From: Burkholderia sp. lig30
GTDB taxonomy: Bacteria; Pseudomonadota; Gammaproteobacteria; Burkholderiales; Burkholderiaceae
Direction: 5' to 3'
Length of the DNA: 64,000 bases
Assembly (NCBI RefSeq): GCF_000687455.2
Contig: NZ_JGVW01000086.1
Location: 62,001-126,000 of the forward strand
Below the pieces are notes generated by a model, which saw only the letters and a program-made list of their open reading frames with translations, was not told the DNA's origin and made no database searches. The position numbers and the translations under genes were made by a program. Positions 8,629-17,198 of this stretch are shown here, one piece after another (positions within the stretch are counted from its first letter, which is position 1; every line of letters starts with the position of its first letter).

Positions 8629-9101
8629 CGCACAAGTGGCGGAGCCTGCCGCCGCGCGTTTTTCCTCGTCCCGCCGGCCGGACCATGCTCATGCGGTGAG
8701 CGCGGCTGCGCGGAAGCGGGCCGCGTAACACGCCGGCATCCTTGCGTCCCAGTGCGCGAGTGCTCCGGCATTCCGGTATTTCTGCATTCCGGTGCGCCAG
8801 TGCGTCAGTGCGTCAGTGCGCCGATGAATCACGGTGCGCCTCGCCGAATGAAGTGCTCCGCCGCGCAAAACCCTCCCGCCAAAGCGGCCCGACCGGCCGC
8901 CCCCGATCCTTCCTGAAACACGCGCTGAGCCACCATTTCGGCCGTGTTTCGTCGCTTCGACAAAAATCATCGTCTATACGTCGAAACAACCGGTCGAATC
9001 GCATCATTTTTCGTCTAGGAACTGATTTTGCGCGTCCCTACACTGTGTACATGGCTTCACGACGTAAAGAACATTTCCCCCATCATTCAGGAGATAAGCG
9101 C
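8629..9101 (+). promoter_or_regulatory. 473-bp non-coding stretch with repeats and a dyad
   Basis: No gene is supported here. At about 8750-8825 there is a run of short degenerate repeats built from CAGTGCGTCAGTGCG and ATTCCGG units. TTCGAC (8956-8961) and GTCGAA (8980-8985) form a dyad with centres 24 bp apart, a possible binding site for the adjacent Lrp-type regulator. An AT-richer segment follows (about 8960-9060), probably holding the promoter of the downstream dehydrogenase gene. Confidence 0.45.
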
Positions 9102-10202
9102 ATGAAAATCGCCATCGCAGGCGCAGGTCTGATCGGCCACACCATTGCTCACATGCTGCGTGAAACCGGCGACTACGAGGTCGTCGCAATCGACCGCGAC
9201 GCGGATGCGCTCGCGAAGCTGGCGCGCGAGGGGATCGCGACGCAGCGCGTCGATTCGGCCGACGCCACCGCCATTCGCGAGGCAGTGAAGGGCTTCGATG
9301 CGCTCGTCAACGCGCTGCCGTACTACCTCGCGGTCAACGTCGCCGCCGCCGCGAAGGCCGCGGGCGTGCATTACTTCGACCTGACCGAGGACGTGCGCGC
9401 GACGCATGCGATCCGCAGCCTCGCCGACGGCTCGGACCATGCGTTCATGCCGCAATGCGGCCTCGCGCCGGGCTTCATCGGCATCGCCGCGCACGAGCTG
9501 GTCAACGGCTTCACCGAGGTGCGCGACGTCAAGATGCGCGTCGGCGCGCTGCCGGAATATCCGACCAACGCGCTGAAATACAACCTGACGTGGAGCGTCG
9601 ACGGCCTGATCAACGAATATTGCCAGCCGTGCGAGGCGATCCGCGACGGCCGCCAGCAATGGGTGCAGCCGCTCGAAGGGCTCGAGCATTTCTCGCTCGA
9701 CGGCACCGAATACGAGGCGTTCAACACGTCGGGCGGCCTCGGCACGCTGTGCGAGACGCTGTCGGGCAAGGTCGAGACGCTCGACTACAAGTCGGTCCGC
9801 TATCCGGGGCACCGCGACCTGATCCAGTTCCTGCTCGAAGACCTGCGCCTGTCGAGCGACCGCGACACGATGAAGTCGATCATGCGCCGCGCGGTGCCGT
9901 CGACCAAGCAGGACGTCGTGCTGATCTTCGTCACGGTCACCGGCATGAAGAACGGCCAGCTGGTGCAGGACGTGTTCACGCGCAAGATCTTCGCGAAGGA
10001 GGTGTGCGGGATGCCGATGAGCGCGATCCAGATCACGACCGCGGGCGCGATGTGCGCGGTGCTCGACCTGTTCCGCGAGAAGGTGCTGCCGCAAAGCGGC
10101 TTCATCCGCCAGGAGCAGGTGCCCCTCAAGGCGTTCCTCGCGAACCGCTTCGGCAAGCTGTACGACGGCGGCACGCTCGAGCGCGTGCACGCGCTGGCCT
10201 GA
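9102..10202 (+). CDS. saccharopine dehydrogenase-like / lysine 6-dehydrogenase-like oxidoreductase
   Basis: A 366-residue NAD(P)-binding enzyme of the saccharopine dehydrogenase superfamily. The Rossmann motif GAGLIG is at residues 7-12, followed by the conserved DALVNALPYYL and GVHYFDLTED segments. A long C-terminal substrate domain includes YPGHRDLIQFLLEDL. AGGAGA sits just before the ATG at 9102. The family includes lysine 6-dehydrogenase and saccharopine reductases; the single-domain size and the Lrp-type neighbour suggest amino-acid catabolism, but the substrate is not shown by the sequence. Confidence 0.75.
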   Translation: MKIAIAGAGLIGHTIAHMLRETGDYEVVAIDRDADALAKLAREGIATQRVDSADATAIREAVKGFDALVNALPYYLAVNVAAAAKAAGVHYFDLTEDVRATHAIRSLADGSDHAFMPQCGLAPGFIGIAAHELVNGFTEVRDVKMRVGALPEYPTNALKYNLTWSVDGLINEYCQPCEAIRDGRQQWVQPLEGLEHFSLDGTEYEAFNTSGGLGTLCETLSGKVETLDYKSVRYPGHRDLIQFLLEDLRLSSDRDTMKSIMRRAVPSTKQDVVLIFVTVTGMKNGQLVQDVFTRKIFAKEVCGMPMSAIQITTAGAMCAVLDLFREKVLPQSGFIRQEQVPLKAFLANRFGKLYDGGTLERVHALA

Positions 10203-10268
10203 CCCGCCCGGCCCGCGTCGGGCCGTTCGCCGGGTGCAGGCCGCTGGCCGCCGCCCGGCGTTGCCGCG

Positions 10269-10880
10269 TCAGGCGGGCAGCGGCGGCAGGATGGCCGGCT
10301 GCGGCGGCACGATGCGCCGCAGCAGCGCGTCGAGGTCTGCATCGGTCGACGCGGTGTTGTCGAACATCACGAGGCCGTCGCATTCCGCTCCCGTCGGCAT
10401 GAAGCGGCGCTGCCGGTAGGCGTCCCAGTGCGTGAGCTTGTACGCGTCGTTCGGGTTGCCGCGTGCGACGATCCGTCGATGGGCGACCGCTTCGGACGTG
10501 TGCACCCACACGATGGTCACCGCGACCTCCGGGCCGATGCCGAGCCATTGGCGGTCGAGGAGGCGCCGGTCGCGCACCTCGCGCGACAGCGGGCCGACGA
10601 CGATCACGCTGATGCCGAGCGCGAGGTTTTCGCGCGCGGTGTCGAGCAGGCCCTGGTACTCGGGGTCGCGCAGATGCTTGAGGTAGAGCGGGCTGTCGCG
10701 GTCGTTCGGGTCGTGGGTGAGGGCGCCCATGGCCGCCGAGCTGTAGCGGCCGTACAGCGTGTCCTTGTCGAGCAGGCAGAAGGCCTCGCCGGTGGCCCGC
10801 ATCAGCGGCCCGATGAGCCGCTTGGCGAGCGTGGTCTTGCCGGTGCCGGCATGGCCGCAGAAGAACACCAGGTGCGTCAC
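10269..10880 (-). CDS. P-loop nucleotide kinase-like ATP-binding protein
   Basis: A 203-residue P-loop protein with Walker A GHAGTGKTTLAKR near the N-terminus and LDKDTLYGRYSS shortly after, as in zeta-toxin/gluconate-kinase-like small-molecule kinases. A lid-type segment RRIVARGNPNDAYKL comes later. GTG at 10880 is preferred because GGGGAG precedes it and it places the P-loop at residue 9-17; an upstream Arg-rich open frame is unlikely to be translated. The substrate is unknown. A 20-bp GC palindrome lies 22 bp upstream. Confidence 0.65.
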   Translation of the reverse strand: MTHLVFFCGHAGTGKTTLAKRLIGPLMRATGEAFCLLDKDTLYGRYSSAAMGALTHDPNDRDSPLYLKHLRDPEYQGLLDTARENLALGISVIVVGPLSREVRDRRLLDRQWLGIGPEVAVTIVWVHTSEAVAHRRIVARGNPNDAYKLTHWDAYRQRRFMPTGAECDGLVMFDNTASTDADLDALLRRIVPPQPAILPPLPA

Positions 10881-10902
10881 GGCTGCGTGCTCCCCGGTTT
10901 GG

Positions 10903-10922
10903 CCCGGCCGGCGCCGGCCGGG
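10903..10922. promoter_or_regulatory. perfect 20-bp GC palindrome
   Basis: CCCGGCCGGCGCCGGCCGGG is its own reverse complement. It lies in the 346-bp gap between the divergent P-loop kinase and corA genes, just upstream of the kinase GTG. In RNA it would fold into a tight hairpin in the leader; it may also just reflect local GC drift. The rest of the gap (10923-11226) holds nothing I recognise. Confidence 0.4.
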
Positions 10923-11226
10923 TGCGCGTCGCGCGGCAACGTGCCGCCCGCTTCCGGGCGCGTCGCGCCGACGATGCCTGAACCGGCCGTGCCGAAACCG
11001 GCCGCGACGCCCGTGCCTCTTCCCCACGATAGATACCGCATCACTGTTTCCTCGACGGCTGAGCCGTTCTGTCCGTGCGGGCGTGCCGCCGGCTTGTCGA
11101 ATCGTGCGCCGCGCCCGATCGCGCGCGCAGGCCGATCATGACCAATAACGACGCCACGCGCAAGCCGCCGGCCGCCGAAGCAGGCTCGCGCGACAAACCG
11201 GTAAACTGGCGCGCGATACAGGCAAC

Positions 11227-12216
11227 ATGACGGACAACATGCTGATCAACTGCGCTGCATACCAGGACGGCCGCAAGCTGGCCGATATCGACATCGACGC
11301 CATCAGCGACTATGTCGCGCAACCCGATTGCTTTGTGTGGGTCGCGCTGAAGGACCCGAAGCCCGACGAGCTGGCGCTGATGGGCGAGGAATTCGGGCTG
11401 CACGAGCTGGCGCTCGAGGATGCCCGCAACGGGCATCAACGGCCGAAGATCGAGGAATACGGCGACTCGCTGTTCGCGGTGCTGCATACGGTCGCGCTCG
11501 ACGGCGACGACGAATTCCAGGTGGGCGAACTGAGCATCTTCGTCGGCCCGAATTACGTGCTGTCGATCCGCAGCAACACCGAGCAGGATTTCCGTGACGT
11601 GCGAAGGCGATGCGAGCACGAGCCGCATCTGCTGCGCGAAGGCGCCGCGTTCGTGTTCTACGCGCTGATGGACCAGGTCGTCGACCGCTATTTCCCGATC
11701 CTCGAAGTGCTTGGCGCGGAGCTGGAGGCGCTCGAAGACCGCATCTTCCTGAAATCGACGCCTGCCGCGTCGCGGGCGATCATCGAGGATCTCTATTCGC
11801 TGAAGCGCCGGCTCGTGATGCTGCATCAGCACACGGCGCCGCTGCTCGAGCCGCTGGCGAAGCTGACGGGCGGGCGCATCCCGCAGATCTGCAGCGGCAT
11901 GGAGCATTATTTCCGGGACGTCTACGACCACCTGCAGCGCATCGTCAGGACGATCGAGGGGCGCCGCGAGATGGTGGTGACGGCGATCCAGGTCAACCTC
12001 GGGATGATCTCGCTGGCGGAGAACGAAGTGACCAAGCGGCTCGGCTCGTTCGCGGCGCTGTTTGCCATTCCGACGATGGTCGCCGGGATCTACGGGATGA
12101 ACTTCAACAACATCCCCGAGCTGCACTGGAAATATGGCTTCTACGGCTGCCTCGGGGTGATGCTCGCGACCGATCTCGCGCTGTGGTGGCGCTTCAAGCG
12201 GGCAGGGTGGCTGTAG
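11227..12216 (+). CDS. corA: CorA-family magnesium/divalent cation channel
   Basis: A 329-residue CorA channel. A large N-terminal cytoplasmic domain leads through a long helix to two C-terminal transmembrane segments: FAALFAIPTMVAGIYGMNF, ending in the signature YGMN, and FYGCLGVMLATDLALWW. The GMN selectivity motif is intact. The first in-frame ATG at 11227 gives the family length. The gene is monocistronic and divergent from the P-loop kinase gene. Confidence 0.9.
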   Translation: MTDNMLINCAAYQDGRKLADIDIDAISDYVAQPDCFVWVALKDPKPDELALMGEEFGLHELALEDARNGHQRPKIEEYGDSLFAVLHTVALDGDDEFQVGELSIFVGPNYVLSIRSNTEQDFRDVRRRCEHEPHLLREGAAFVFYALMDQVVDRYFPILEVLGAELEALEDRIFLKSTPAASRAIIEDLYSLKRRLVMLHQHTAPLLEPLAKLTGGRIPQICSGMEHYFRDVYDHLQRIVRTIEGRREMVVTAIQVNLGMISLAENEVTKRLGSFAALFAIPTMVAGIYGMNFNNIPELHWKYGFYGCLGVMLATDLALWWRFKRAGWL

Positions 12217-12225
12217 CCCCGGCGC

Positions 12226-12513
12226 TCAGCGCGGTGCGTGCTTGCCAATCACGACGTGCCACGGGCGCACGCGCCAGGATTTGACGAGGCCGTTCAGCAC
12301 ATACGGATCGGCACGGGCGAACGATTCGGCAGCCGCCGGCGAGTCGCCTTCGAAGACGAGCACCGCCTGATCGTACGGATCGGAGAACGCGCCTGCGAGC
12401 ACCAGCTCGCCGCGTTCGGTCGCGGCGTGCGCGAGCGCGAGATGCGCGGCGCGAAACGGCTCGCGCCGCGACGGGTAATCGTCGGCGAGTTCGTAGATCA
12501 ACTGGTAATGCAT
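12226..12513 (-). CDS. YciI-like protein
   Basis: A 95-residue YCII-related protein (ferredoxin-like alpha+beta barrel). The conserved His is in FRAAHLALAH, and the family pattern GELVLAGAFSDPYDQAVLVF followed by ESFARADPYV is clear. Family members are small dimeric proteins with suspected hydrolase or peroxidase-like roles; YciI itself is poorly characterised. It is convergent with corA with a 9-bp gap. Confidence 0.85.
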   Translation of the reverse strand: MHYQLIYELADDYPSRREPFRAAHLALAHAATERGELVLAGAFSDPYDQAVLVFEGDSPAAAESFARADPYVLNGLVKSWRVRPWHVVIGKHAPR

Positions 12514-12769
12514 GCGTGGCTCCTGGCATCGGTGGCGGCCGTCGACGCTCGGCGTCGGGCCGCGCAGCGCGCGTTTCCGGTCGGCGTGTCGCGCTCAAGC
12601 ATAGGGCATCCACCTCCCTTAAATGCAACTAACGGTCTAGCGTCTACGCGCCACGCTGTGACGACGCACATTCGCGCAGCATAGCCCGCGGCATCTCGTC
12701 TTCAGGAAAAGGGCGGGTAACATGTTTCGGCGCACGTGGTCGAGCCGCTGTCGCGGCACCAAGCGCGGC

Positions 12770-13258
12770 TCAGGCCTTGTAGCCGATGCTTCGCAGCAGC
12801 TCCTTTCGCCAGCGCACGTCCTCGTCGTTCTCGACGCCGAGCGGCGAGAAGCCGTCGACGACGCCGAGGATGCTGCGTCCCTGAGGCGTCTGCGCGACGA
12901 CCACCTCGGTCGGGTTCGCGGTCGCGCAGAAGATCCGGCACACCTCGGGCACGGCCTTGATCGCGTTCAGCACGTTGACCGGATAAAAACCGTCGCCGAG
13001 GAACACGACAAAGCTGTGACCCGCGCCGATCGCGCTTGCATTCCTGCAGGCCAGCTCGATGAGGCCGTCATCGGTGCCGGAACGGCGCACCAGGCGCTTG
13101 CCGGACGCCTCGCAGAACGCCAGTCCGAACGTGATGCCGGGCACGGTGCCGACCAGCGCCTCGTGGATGTCCTCGACGGACTTGATGAAATGCGTCTGGC
13201 CGAGAATGAAATTCATCGTCTCGGGCTTGTCGATCACAACGGTCAGCAACTGCAGCAT
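12770..13258 (-). CDS. adenosine-specific kinase-like protein (DUF355 family)
   Basis: A 162-residue protein of the adenosine-specific kinase family (DUF355). Typical blocks are NFILGQTHFIKSVEDIHEAL, GLAFCEASGKRLVR, GHSFVVFLGDGFYPVNVLN and IFCATANPTEVVVAQT. The ATG at 13258 follows GAGGTT and gives the standard length. An archaeal structure is the basis for the family name; the bacterial function is not established. It is divergent from the cysteine synthase gene. Confidence 0.85.
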   Translation of the reverse strand: MLQLLTVVIDKPETMNFILGQTHFIKSVEDIHEALVGTVPGITFGLAFCEASGKRLVRRSGTDDGLIELACRNASAIGAGHSFVVFLGDGFYPVNVLNAIKAVPEVCRIFCATANPTEVVVAQTPQGRSILGVVDGFSPLGVENDEDVRWRKELLRSIGYKA

Positions 13259-13434
13259 GTCGGAACCTCGTCTGATGACGCGGCGGGCGCATCGCGAGCG
13301 GATCGCCTGCGCGGGCCTCGCCGTTTTCCAGCTTAGTACGCGGCGGCACGCCCCGAAAGCGCAGCGCGCCGCGCCGTCACCTATGCTTTCGCTGTGAGGT
13401 GCGCCGGCGGCGAAGGCGGCGAGGGGAGGCGGCA

Positions 13435-14409
13435 ATGGACGTGCGAAACGGTTTCGTCGACTGCGTGGGGCGCACGCCGCTGATCCGGCTGGCGAGGCTC
13501 AGCGAGGAAACGGGCTGCGAGATCCTCGGCAAGGCCGAGTTCATGAATCCGGGCGGCTCGGTCAAGGACCGCGCGGCGCTGTACATCATCCGGGACGCCG
13601 AGCAGCGCGGCACGCTGAAGCCCGGCGGCACGGTCGTCGAGGGCACGGCCGGCAACACCGGCATCGGCCTCGCGCACATCTGCGCGGCGCGCGGCTACTG
13701 GTGCGTGATCGTGATTCCCGACACGCAGTCGCCCGAGAAAATGGCGATCCTGCGCACGCTCGGCGCCGAGGTGCGCGCGGTGCCTGCGGCGCCCTACAAG
13801 GATCCGAACAACTACCAGAAGATTGCCGGACGCCTCGCCGACGAACTGGACAACGCGATCTGGGCCAACCAGTTCGACAATCTCGTGAACCGCCAGGCGC
13901 ACTACGAGACGACCGGGCCGGAAATCTGGCACGACACCGCCGGCACGGTCGATGCGTTCGTCTGCTCGACGGGGACGGGCGGCACGCTCGCCGGCGTGAG
14001 CCGCTACCTGAAGGAACGCAACCCGGAAGTCCGGATCGTGCTGGCCGACCCGCATGGCAGCGGGCTCTACGGCTATGTGAAGACCGGTGAAATCAAGGTG
14101 GAAGGCAATTCGATCACGGAAGGCATCGGCTCGAGCCGCGTCACGGCCAATCTCGCGGGCTCGCCGATCGACGACGCGGTGCGCATCGACGACCGGCAGT
14201 GCGTGACGATGGTCTACCGGCTGCTGCGCGAGGAAGGCCTGTACGTGGGCGGATCGACCGGCATCAACGTCGCCGCGGCCGTGTGGCTTGCCGGGCAGAT
14301 GGGCCCGGGGCATACGATCGTCACACTGCTTTGCGATCGCGGCGACATTTACCGCGCGCGGCTGTTCAACCCCGACTGGCTGCGGGAAAAAGGGCTTGAG
14401 CCAGAGTGA
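13435..14409 (+). CDS. cysteine synthase family PLP enzyme
   Basis: A 324-residue fold-type II PLP enzyme. The lysine that binds PLP is in NPGGSVKDRAAL (about residue 42), and the substrate loop reads EGTAGNTGIGLA. The phosphate-binding STGTGGTLAGV and the late GGSTGINVAAA are also present. It makes cysteine from O-acetylserine and sulfide, or performs a related beta-replacement. The inserted PDTQSPEKMAILRTLGAEVR and the overall form resemble the second cysteine synthase A seen in many Burkholderia. The ATG at 13435 follows GGGGAGG. Confidence 0.85.
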   Translation: MDVRNGFVDCVGRTPLIRLARLSEETGCEILGKAEFMNPGGSVKDRAALYIIRDAEQRGTLKPGGTVVEGTAGNTGIGLAHICAARGYWCVIVIPDTQSPEKMAILRTLGAEVRAVPAAPYKDPNNYQKIAGRLADELDNAIWANQFDNLVNRQAHYETTGPEIWHDTAGTVDAFVCSTGTGGTLAGVSRYLKERNPEVRIVLADPHGSGLYGYVKTGEIKVEGNSITEGIGSSRVTANLAGSPIDDAVRIDDRQCVTMVYRLLREEGLYVGGSTGINVAAAVWLAGQMGPGHTIVTLLCDRGDIYRARLFNPDWLREKGLEPE

Positions 14410-14512
14410 CGGCGGGCCTACGCGGGGTTTTCCTATATTGACGAATGCGACCTATCCTAAACGAATCCGGTGCGATCGTTCTTCGCCCGTATCGACCCAG
14501 ATGAGGTGTGCC

Positions 14513-14998
14513 ATGTCTATGTCTACTACGCTGCAAGACTGCCTGCGCCAGAGGGCCTCGCAGTATGAAGTCGTGCGCCACCCGTACAGCCATTCGAGCA
14601 TGGAAACGGCTGCGGCGGCACATATTCCAGGCGACCGTCTCGCCAAGACGGTGCTGCTCGAAGACGAACAAGGCTATGTCGCGGCCGTGCTGCCGACGAC
14701 GCACGCGGTGCGGCTGTCCGAGCTGTGGGCGCAGACCGGCCGCCATCTGACGCTCGCCAAGGAAGGCGAGCTGCGCGAACTGTTCAAGGACTGCGACGCC
14801 GGCGCGCTGCCGCCGATCTGCATGGAGTACGGGATGAAGACGTTCCTTGACGAGAGTCTCGCGCAGCAGCCGGATGTGTATTTCGAGGCCGGCGATCACG
14901 AAGCGCTGATTCATATGGACCGCGACGACTTCCTGGCCCTGATGGACAAGGCCGAACGCGGGCGTTTTTCGCACAAGATGCAGGGAATGGTGTCCTGA
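14513..14998 (+). CDS. YbaK/EbsC-family aminoacyl-tRNA deacylase
   Basis: A 161-residue YbaK/ProX-type domain, which hydrolyses mischarged aminoacyl-tRNAs. The conserved lysine is in GDRLAKTVLLEDEQGYV, and the family's central YGMKTFLDESLAQQPDVYFEAG block is present. The form is that of the muropeptide-like or free-standing deacylases often found near stress genes. ATG at 14513 (MSMSTTL) was chosen; a second ATG two codons later is possible. A strong terminator follows 60 bp downstream. Confidence 0.85.
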   Translation: MSMSTTLQDCLRQRASQYEVVRHPYSHSSMETAAAAHIPGDRLAKTVLLEDEQGYVAAVLPTTHAVRLSELWAQTGRHLTLAKEGELRELFKDCDAGALPPICMEYGMKTFLDESLAQQPDVYFEAGDHEALIHMDRDDFLALMDKAERGRFSHKMQGMVS

Positions 14999-15060
14999 GC
15001 GGCCGGGATGCGTTTCGGGCCGGAGTGGCGTGGTTGGCGGCTCCGGGTGTGGGGTTCGGG

Positions 15061-15102
15061 ACGGCGCGCTTGCTGGTGAGGCAAGCGCGCCGTTTGGTTT
15101 TT
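15061..15102 (+). terminator. rho-independent terminator after the YbaK-family gene
   Basis: ACGGCGCGCTTGC (15061-15073) and GCAAGCGCGCCGT (15081-15093) form a perfect 13-bp stem with a 7-base loop, followed by TTGGTTTTT. This is a classical intrinsic terminator, 60 bp after the stop codon. Confidence 0.9.
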
Positions 15103-15187
15103 GTGGAGGCTGGCTAGCGCGATAACCTTAAGGGCTCTCTGCTGCAGTTGCACTGCGGGGTGCGCGTGCGCTTTCCGTGAACTGCGG

Positions 15188-15202
15188 TTTACATGATGTA
15201 AA
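15188..15202. promoter_or_regulatory. 15-bp palindrome TTTACATGATGTAAA
   Basis: A perfect palindrome around a central G, followed by TTGACA and, 15 bases on, AT-rich sequence. It looks like an operator/promoter whose original gene is now missing, because an insertion sequence starts about 50 bp further on. Confidence 0.4.
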
Positions 15203-15253
15203 TTTGACATAATACCAATTATCGACAATTTGGGTGTAAGAGCTATATGCAAA

Positions 15254-16894
15254 TGTCGTGTTCTGGCTAGATAGAAATGTCGTGTTTTGACCTCGGTATG
15301 CTTGGCGGTTCCTTGCCGGATCACGGAGCCGCCCATGTATCCAGGTGCACTGGTGACACTGAACATGCGAGAACTCGACCGTCTGAAGGTGATCCAGGCC
15401 GTGGTGGACACGGGACTCAAGCCCGGTCGCGCGGCCGAACGGCTGGGCCTGACCGTGCGCCAGGTGCAGCGCCTAGTGGATCGTTATCGCGAGTCTGGTG
15501 CGGCCGGCCTGGCGTCACGCAAGCGTGAGCGTCCCGGTAACCGGCGGTTGGACGAGGACCTGGCTCGGCGGGCGCTGACGATCATCCGTGACCGTTACGC
15601 CGATTTCGGGACGACGCTGGCCTGCGAGAAGCTCTGGGAATGCCACGGCATCCGGCTGGCCAAGGAGACGGTCCGGAAGCTGATGACGGACGCGGGTTTG
15701 TGGGTGCCGCGCCGGCAGCGTCCGCCGAAGGTCTACCAGCCGCGGGCGCGGCGGGCGTGCCTGGGCGAGTTGATCCAGATCGACGGCAGCGAACATCGGT
15801 GGTTCGAGGATCGGGCGCCGCAATGCACGCTGCTGGTGTACGTCGACGACGCGACCAGCCGGCTGATGCAGCTGCACTTCACGGCCACCGAGTCGACCTT
15901 CAGCTATTTCGAGGCGACGCGGGCATACCTCGAGCGCTACGGCAAGCCGGTGGCGCTCTACAGCGACAAGGCCAGCGTGTTTCGCAGCACGAGCGCGAGC
16001 AAGACCGGCCGCAGCGTGACGCACTTCGGCCGGGCGATGTACGAGCTGAACATCGACACGTTCTGCGCGAACAGCAGCTCGGCCAAGGGCCGTGTCGAGC
16101 GCGCGCACCTGACGCTGCAGGACCGGCTGGTGAAGGAGTTGCGGCTGCGCGGGATCAGCACGGTGGCCGACGCCAATGCGTATGCGCCCTCCTTCATGGC
16201 GGCCTACAACGCACGGTTCGCGAAGCCGCCGCGGAGCGACTTCAATGCGCACCGGCCGCTGCGGGACGATGAGGATCTGGATCTGCTGCTGACCTGGCGC
16301 GAAACGCGTCGCGTATCGAAATCGCTGACGGTGCTGTACGACCGGGTGCTCTACTTGCTGGACGATACGCCGGAACACCGCAAGCTGATTCACCGCTACA
16401 TCGACGTGTGGGAGTATCCGGACGGACGGATCGAGATCCGCGCCGACGGCGCCGTGCTGTCCTGTCGCCCTTACGACAAGCTGGCGGAGGTCGATCAAGG
16501 CGCGGTGATCGAACACAAACGCCTGAGTCACGTGCTGCAAGTCGCCGAGGCGATTCAGGCGCAGCGCGACAACCGGCGGATCTCAGGGTCACCGTCTCGC
16601 ACCAATCAAGGCCAGGCCGTGCGTACCCCCGGCCGTCCAGCCGGAACCAAGAAGCAACGGGAGTTCACGCAGGCTGACGTCGAGCAGGTGATCGTGGATC
16701 TCGCGGAGCGCAGGCAGGCGCAACAACCACCTCGCAAACCAGGTCGTCGGTCTGTCAAAGCAATCGCAGCCGACGTCAGCGCCCTGCCCGTTCAGACGCC
16801 CACCTTCGACACGGCGTAACGCTGAAACCCGGGACAAACAAGGCGCCAAACCCACCCCAAAACCGGACATTTCTAACTAGCCAGCCAGCGGACA
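15254..16894 (+). mobile_element. ISNCY (IS1202-type) insertion sequence
   Basis: The left end starts TGTCGTGTTCTGGCTAG and the inverse of the right end starts TGTCCGCTGGCTGGCTAG. Alignment continues through AGAAATGTC and a following GTTTTG, so these are imperfect terminal inverted repeats of roughly 37 bp. One transposase gene fills the element. The exact outer borders are uncertain: the similarity may extend outward about 15 bp, and TTGGGTGTA occurs 15 bp left of the left end and 19 bp right of the right end. Confidence 0.8.
15335..16819 (+). CDS. ISNCY-family transposase
   Basis: A 494-residue DDE transposase. It begins with a helix-turn-helix (MRELDRLKVIQAVVDTGLKP, then RAAERLGLTVRQVQRLVDRY). 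A retroviral-integrase-like core follows: the first Asp in IQIDGSEHRWFED, the second in ALYSDKASVF, and the Glu in SSAKGRVERAHLT. The C-terminal part is a beta-rich domain and a basic tail. All catalytic residues appear intact and there is no frameshift, so the element may be active. The start at 15335 has GGAG upstream; the frame is open to 15287. Confidence 0.85.
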   Translation: MYPGALVTLNMRELDRLKVIQAVVDTGLKPGRAAERLGLTVRQVQRLVDRYRESGAAGLASRKRERPGNRRLDEDLARRALTIIRDRYADFGTTLACEKLWECHGIRLAKETVRKLMTDAGLWVPRRQRPPKVYQPRARRACLGELIQIDGSEHRWFEDRAPQCTLLVYVDDATSRLMQLHFTATESTFSYFEATRAYLERYGKPVALYSDKASVFRSTSASKTGRSVTHFGRAMYELNIDTFCANSSSAKGRVERAHLTLQDRLVKELRLRGISTVADANAYAPSFMAAYNARFAKPPRSDFNAHRPLRDDEDLDLLLTWRETRRVSKSLTVLYDRVLYLLDDTPEHRKLIHRYIDVWEYPDGRIEIRADGAVLSCRPYDKLAEVDQGAVIEHKRLSHVLQVAEAIQAQRDNRRISGSPSRTNQGQAVRTPGRPAGTKKQREFTQADVEQVIVDLAERRQAQQPPRKPGRRSVKAIAADVSALPVQTPTFDTA

Positions 16895-16922
16895 TTTGAG
16901 AATGGCTTTGACATTGGGTGTA

Positions 16923-17190
16923 GGTCCCAAGTTCAGATGTCGCGTTTCCGCTAAATAAAAATGTCGTGTTTTAGCTTGCAGGATGGTTGCCGACACCCCT
17001 CAGGGAGCGCCGGCGATGAACGCGACTGGGACGATCACGATGACGATGCGCGAGCTGGACAGATTCAAGGTCATTCAGGACGTCGCGGACGGCCGCCTCA
17101 AGCCGTGGCGTGCGGCCGAACGGCTCGGGCTGCCGATCCGACCGATTCGTCGGCATGTGGAGCATGGGATTTCCAAGGGAATCATGTGAG
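16923..17190 (+). pseudogene. 5' relic of a second ISNCY-type element
   Basis: TGTCGCGTTTCCGCTAAATA at 16938 resembles the left end of the neighbouring IS. The coding part from 16983 gives MTMRELDRFKVIQDVADGRL and then RAAERLGLPIRPIRRHVEHG, closely matching the transposase N-terminus, and stops at 17187-17189. Everything beyond the HTH is gone. The relic sits directly after the complete IS and before the NAD-kinase-like gene. Confidence 0.8.
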
Positions 17191-17198
17191 TGCGGTGG

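Noticed and set aside
15230..16922. TTGGGTGTA as a straightforward target-site duplication of the complete IS
   Set aside because: It does not abut the TGTC ends (15 and 19 bases away), and the downstream copy is also the flank of the relic, so other explanations fit as well.
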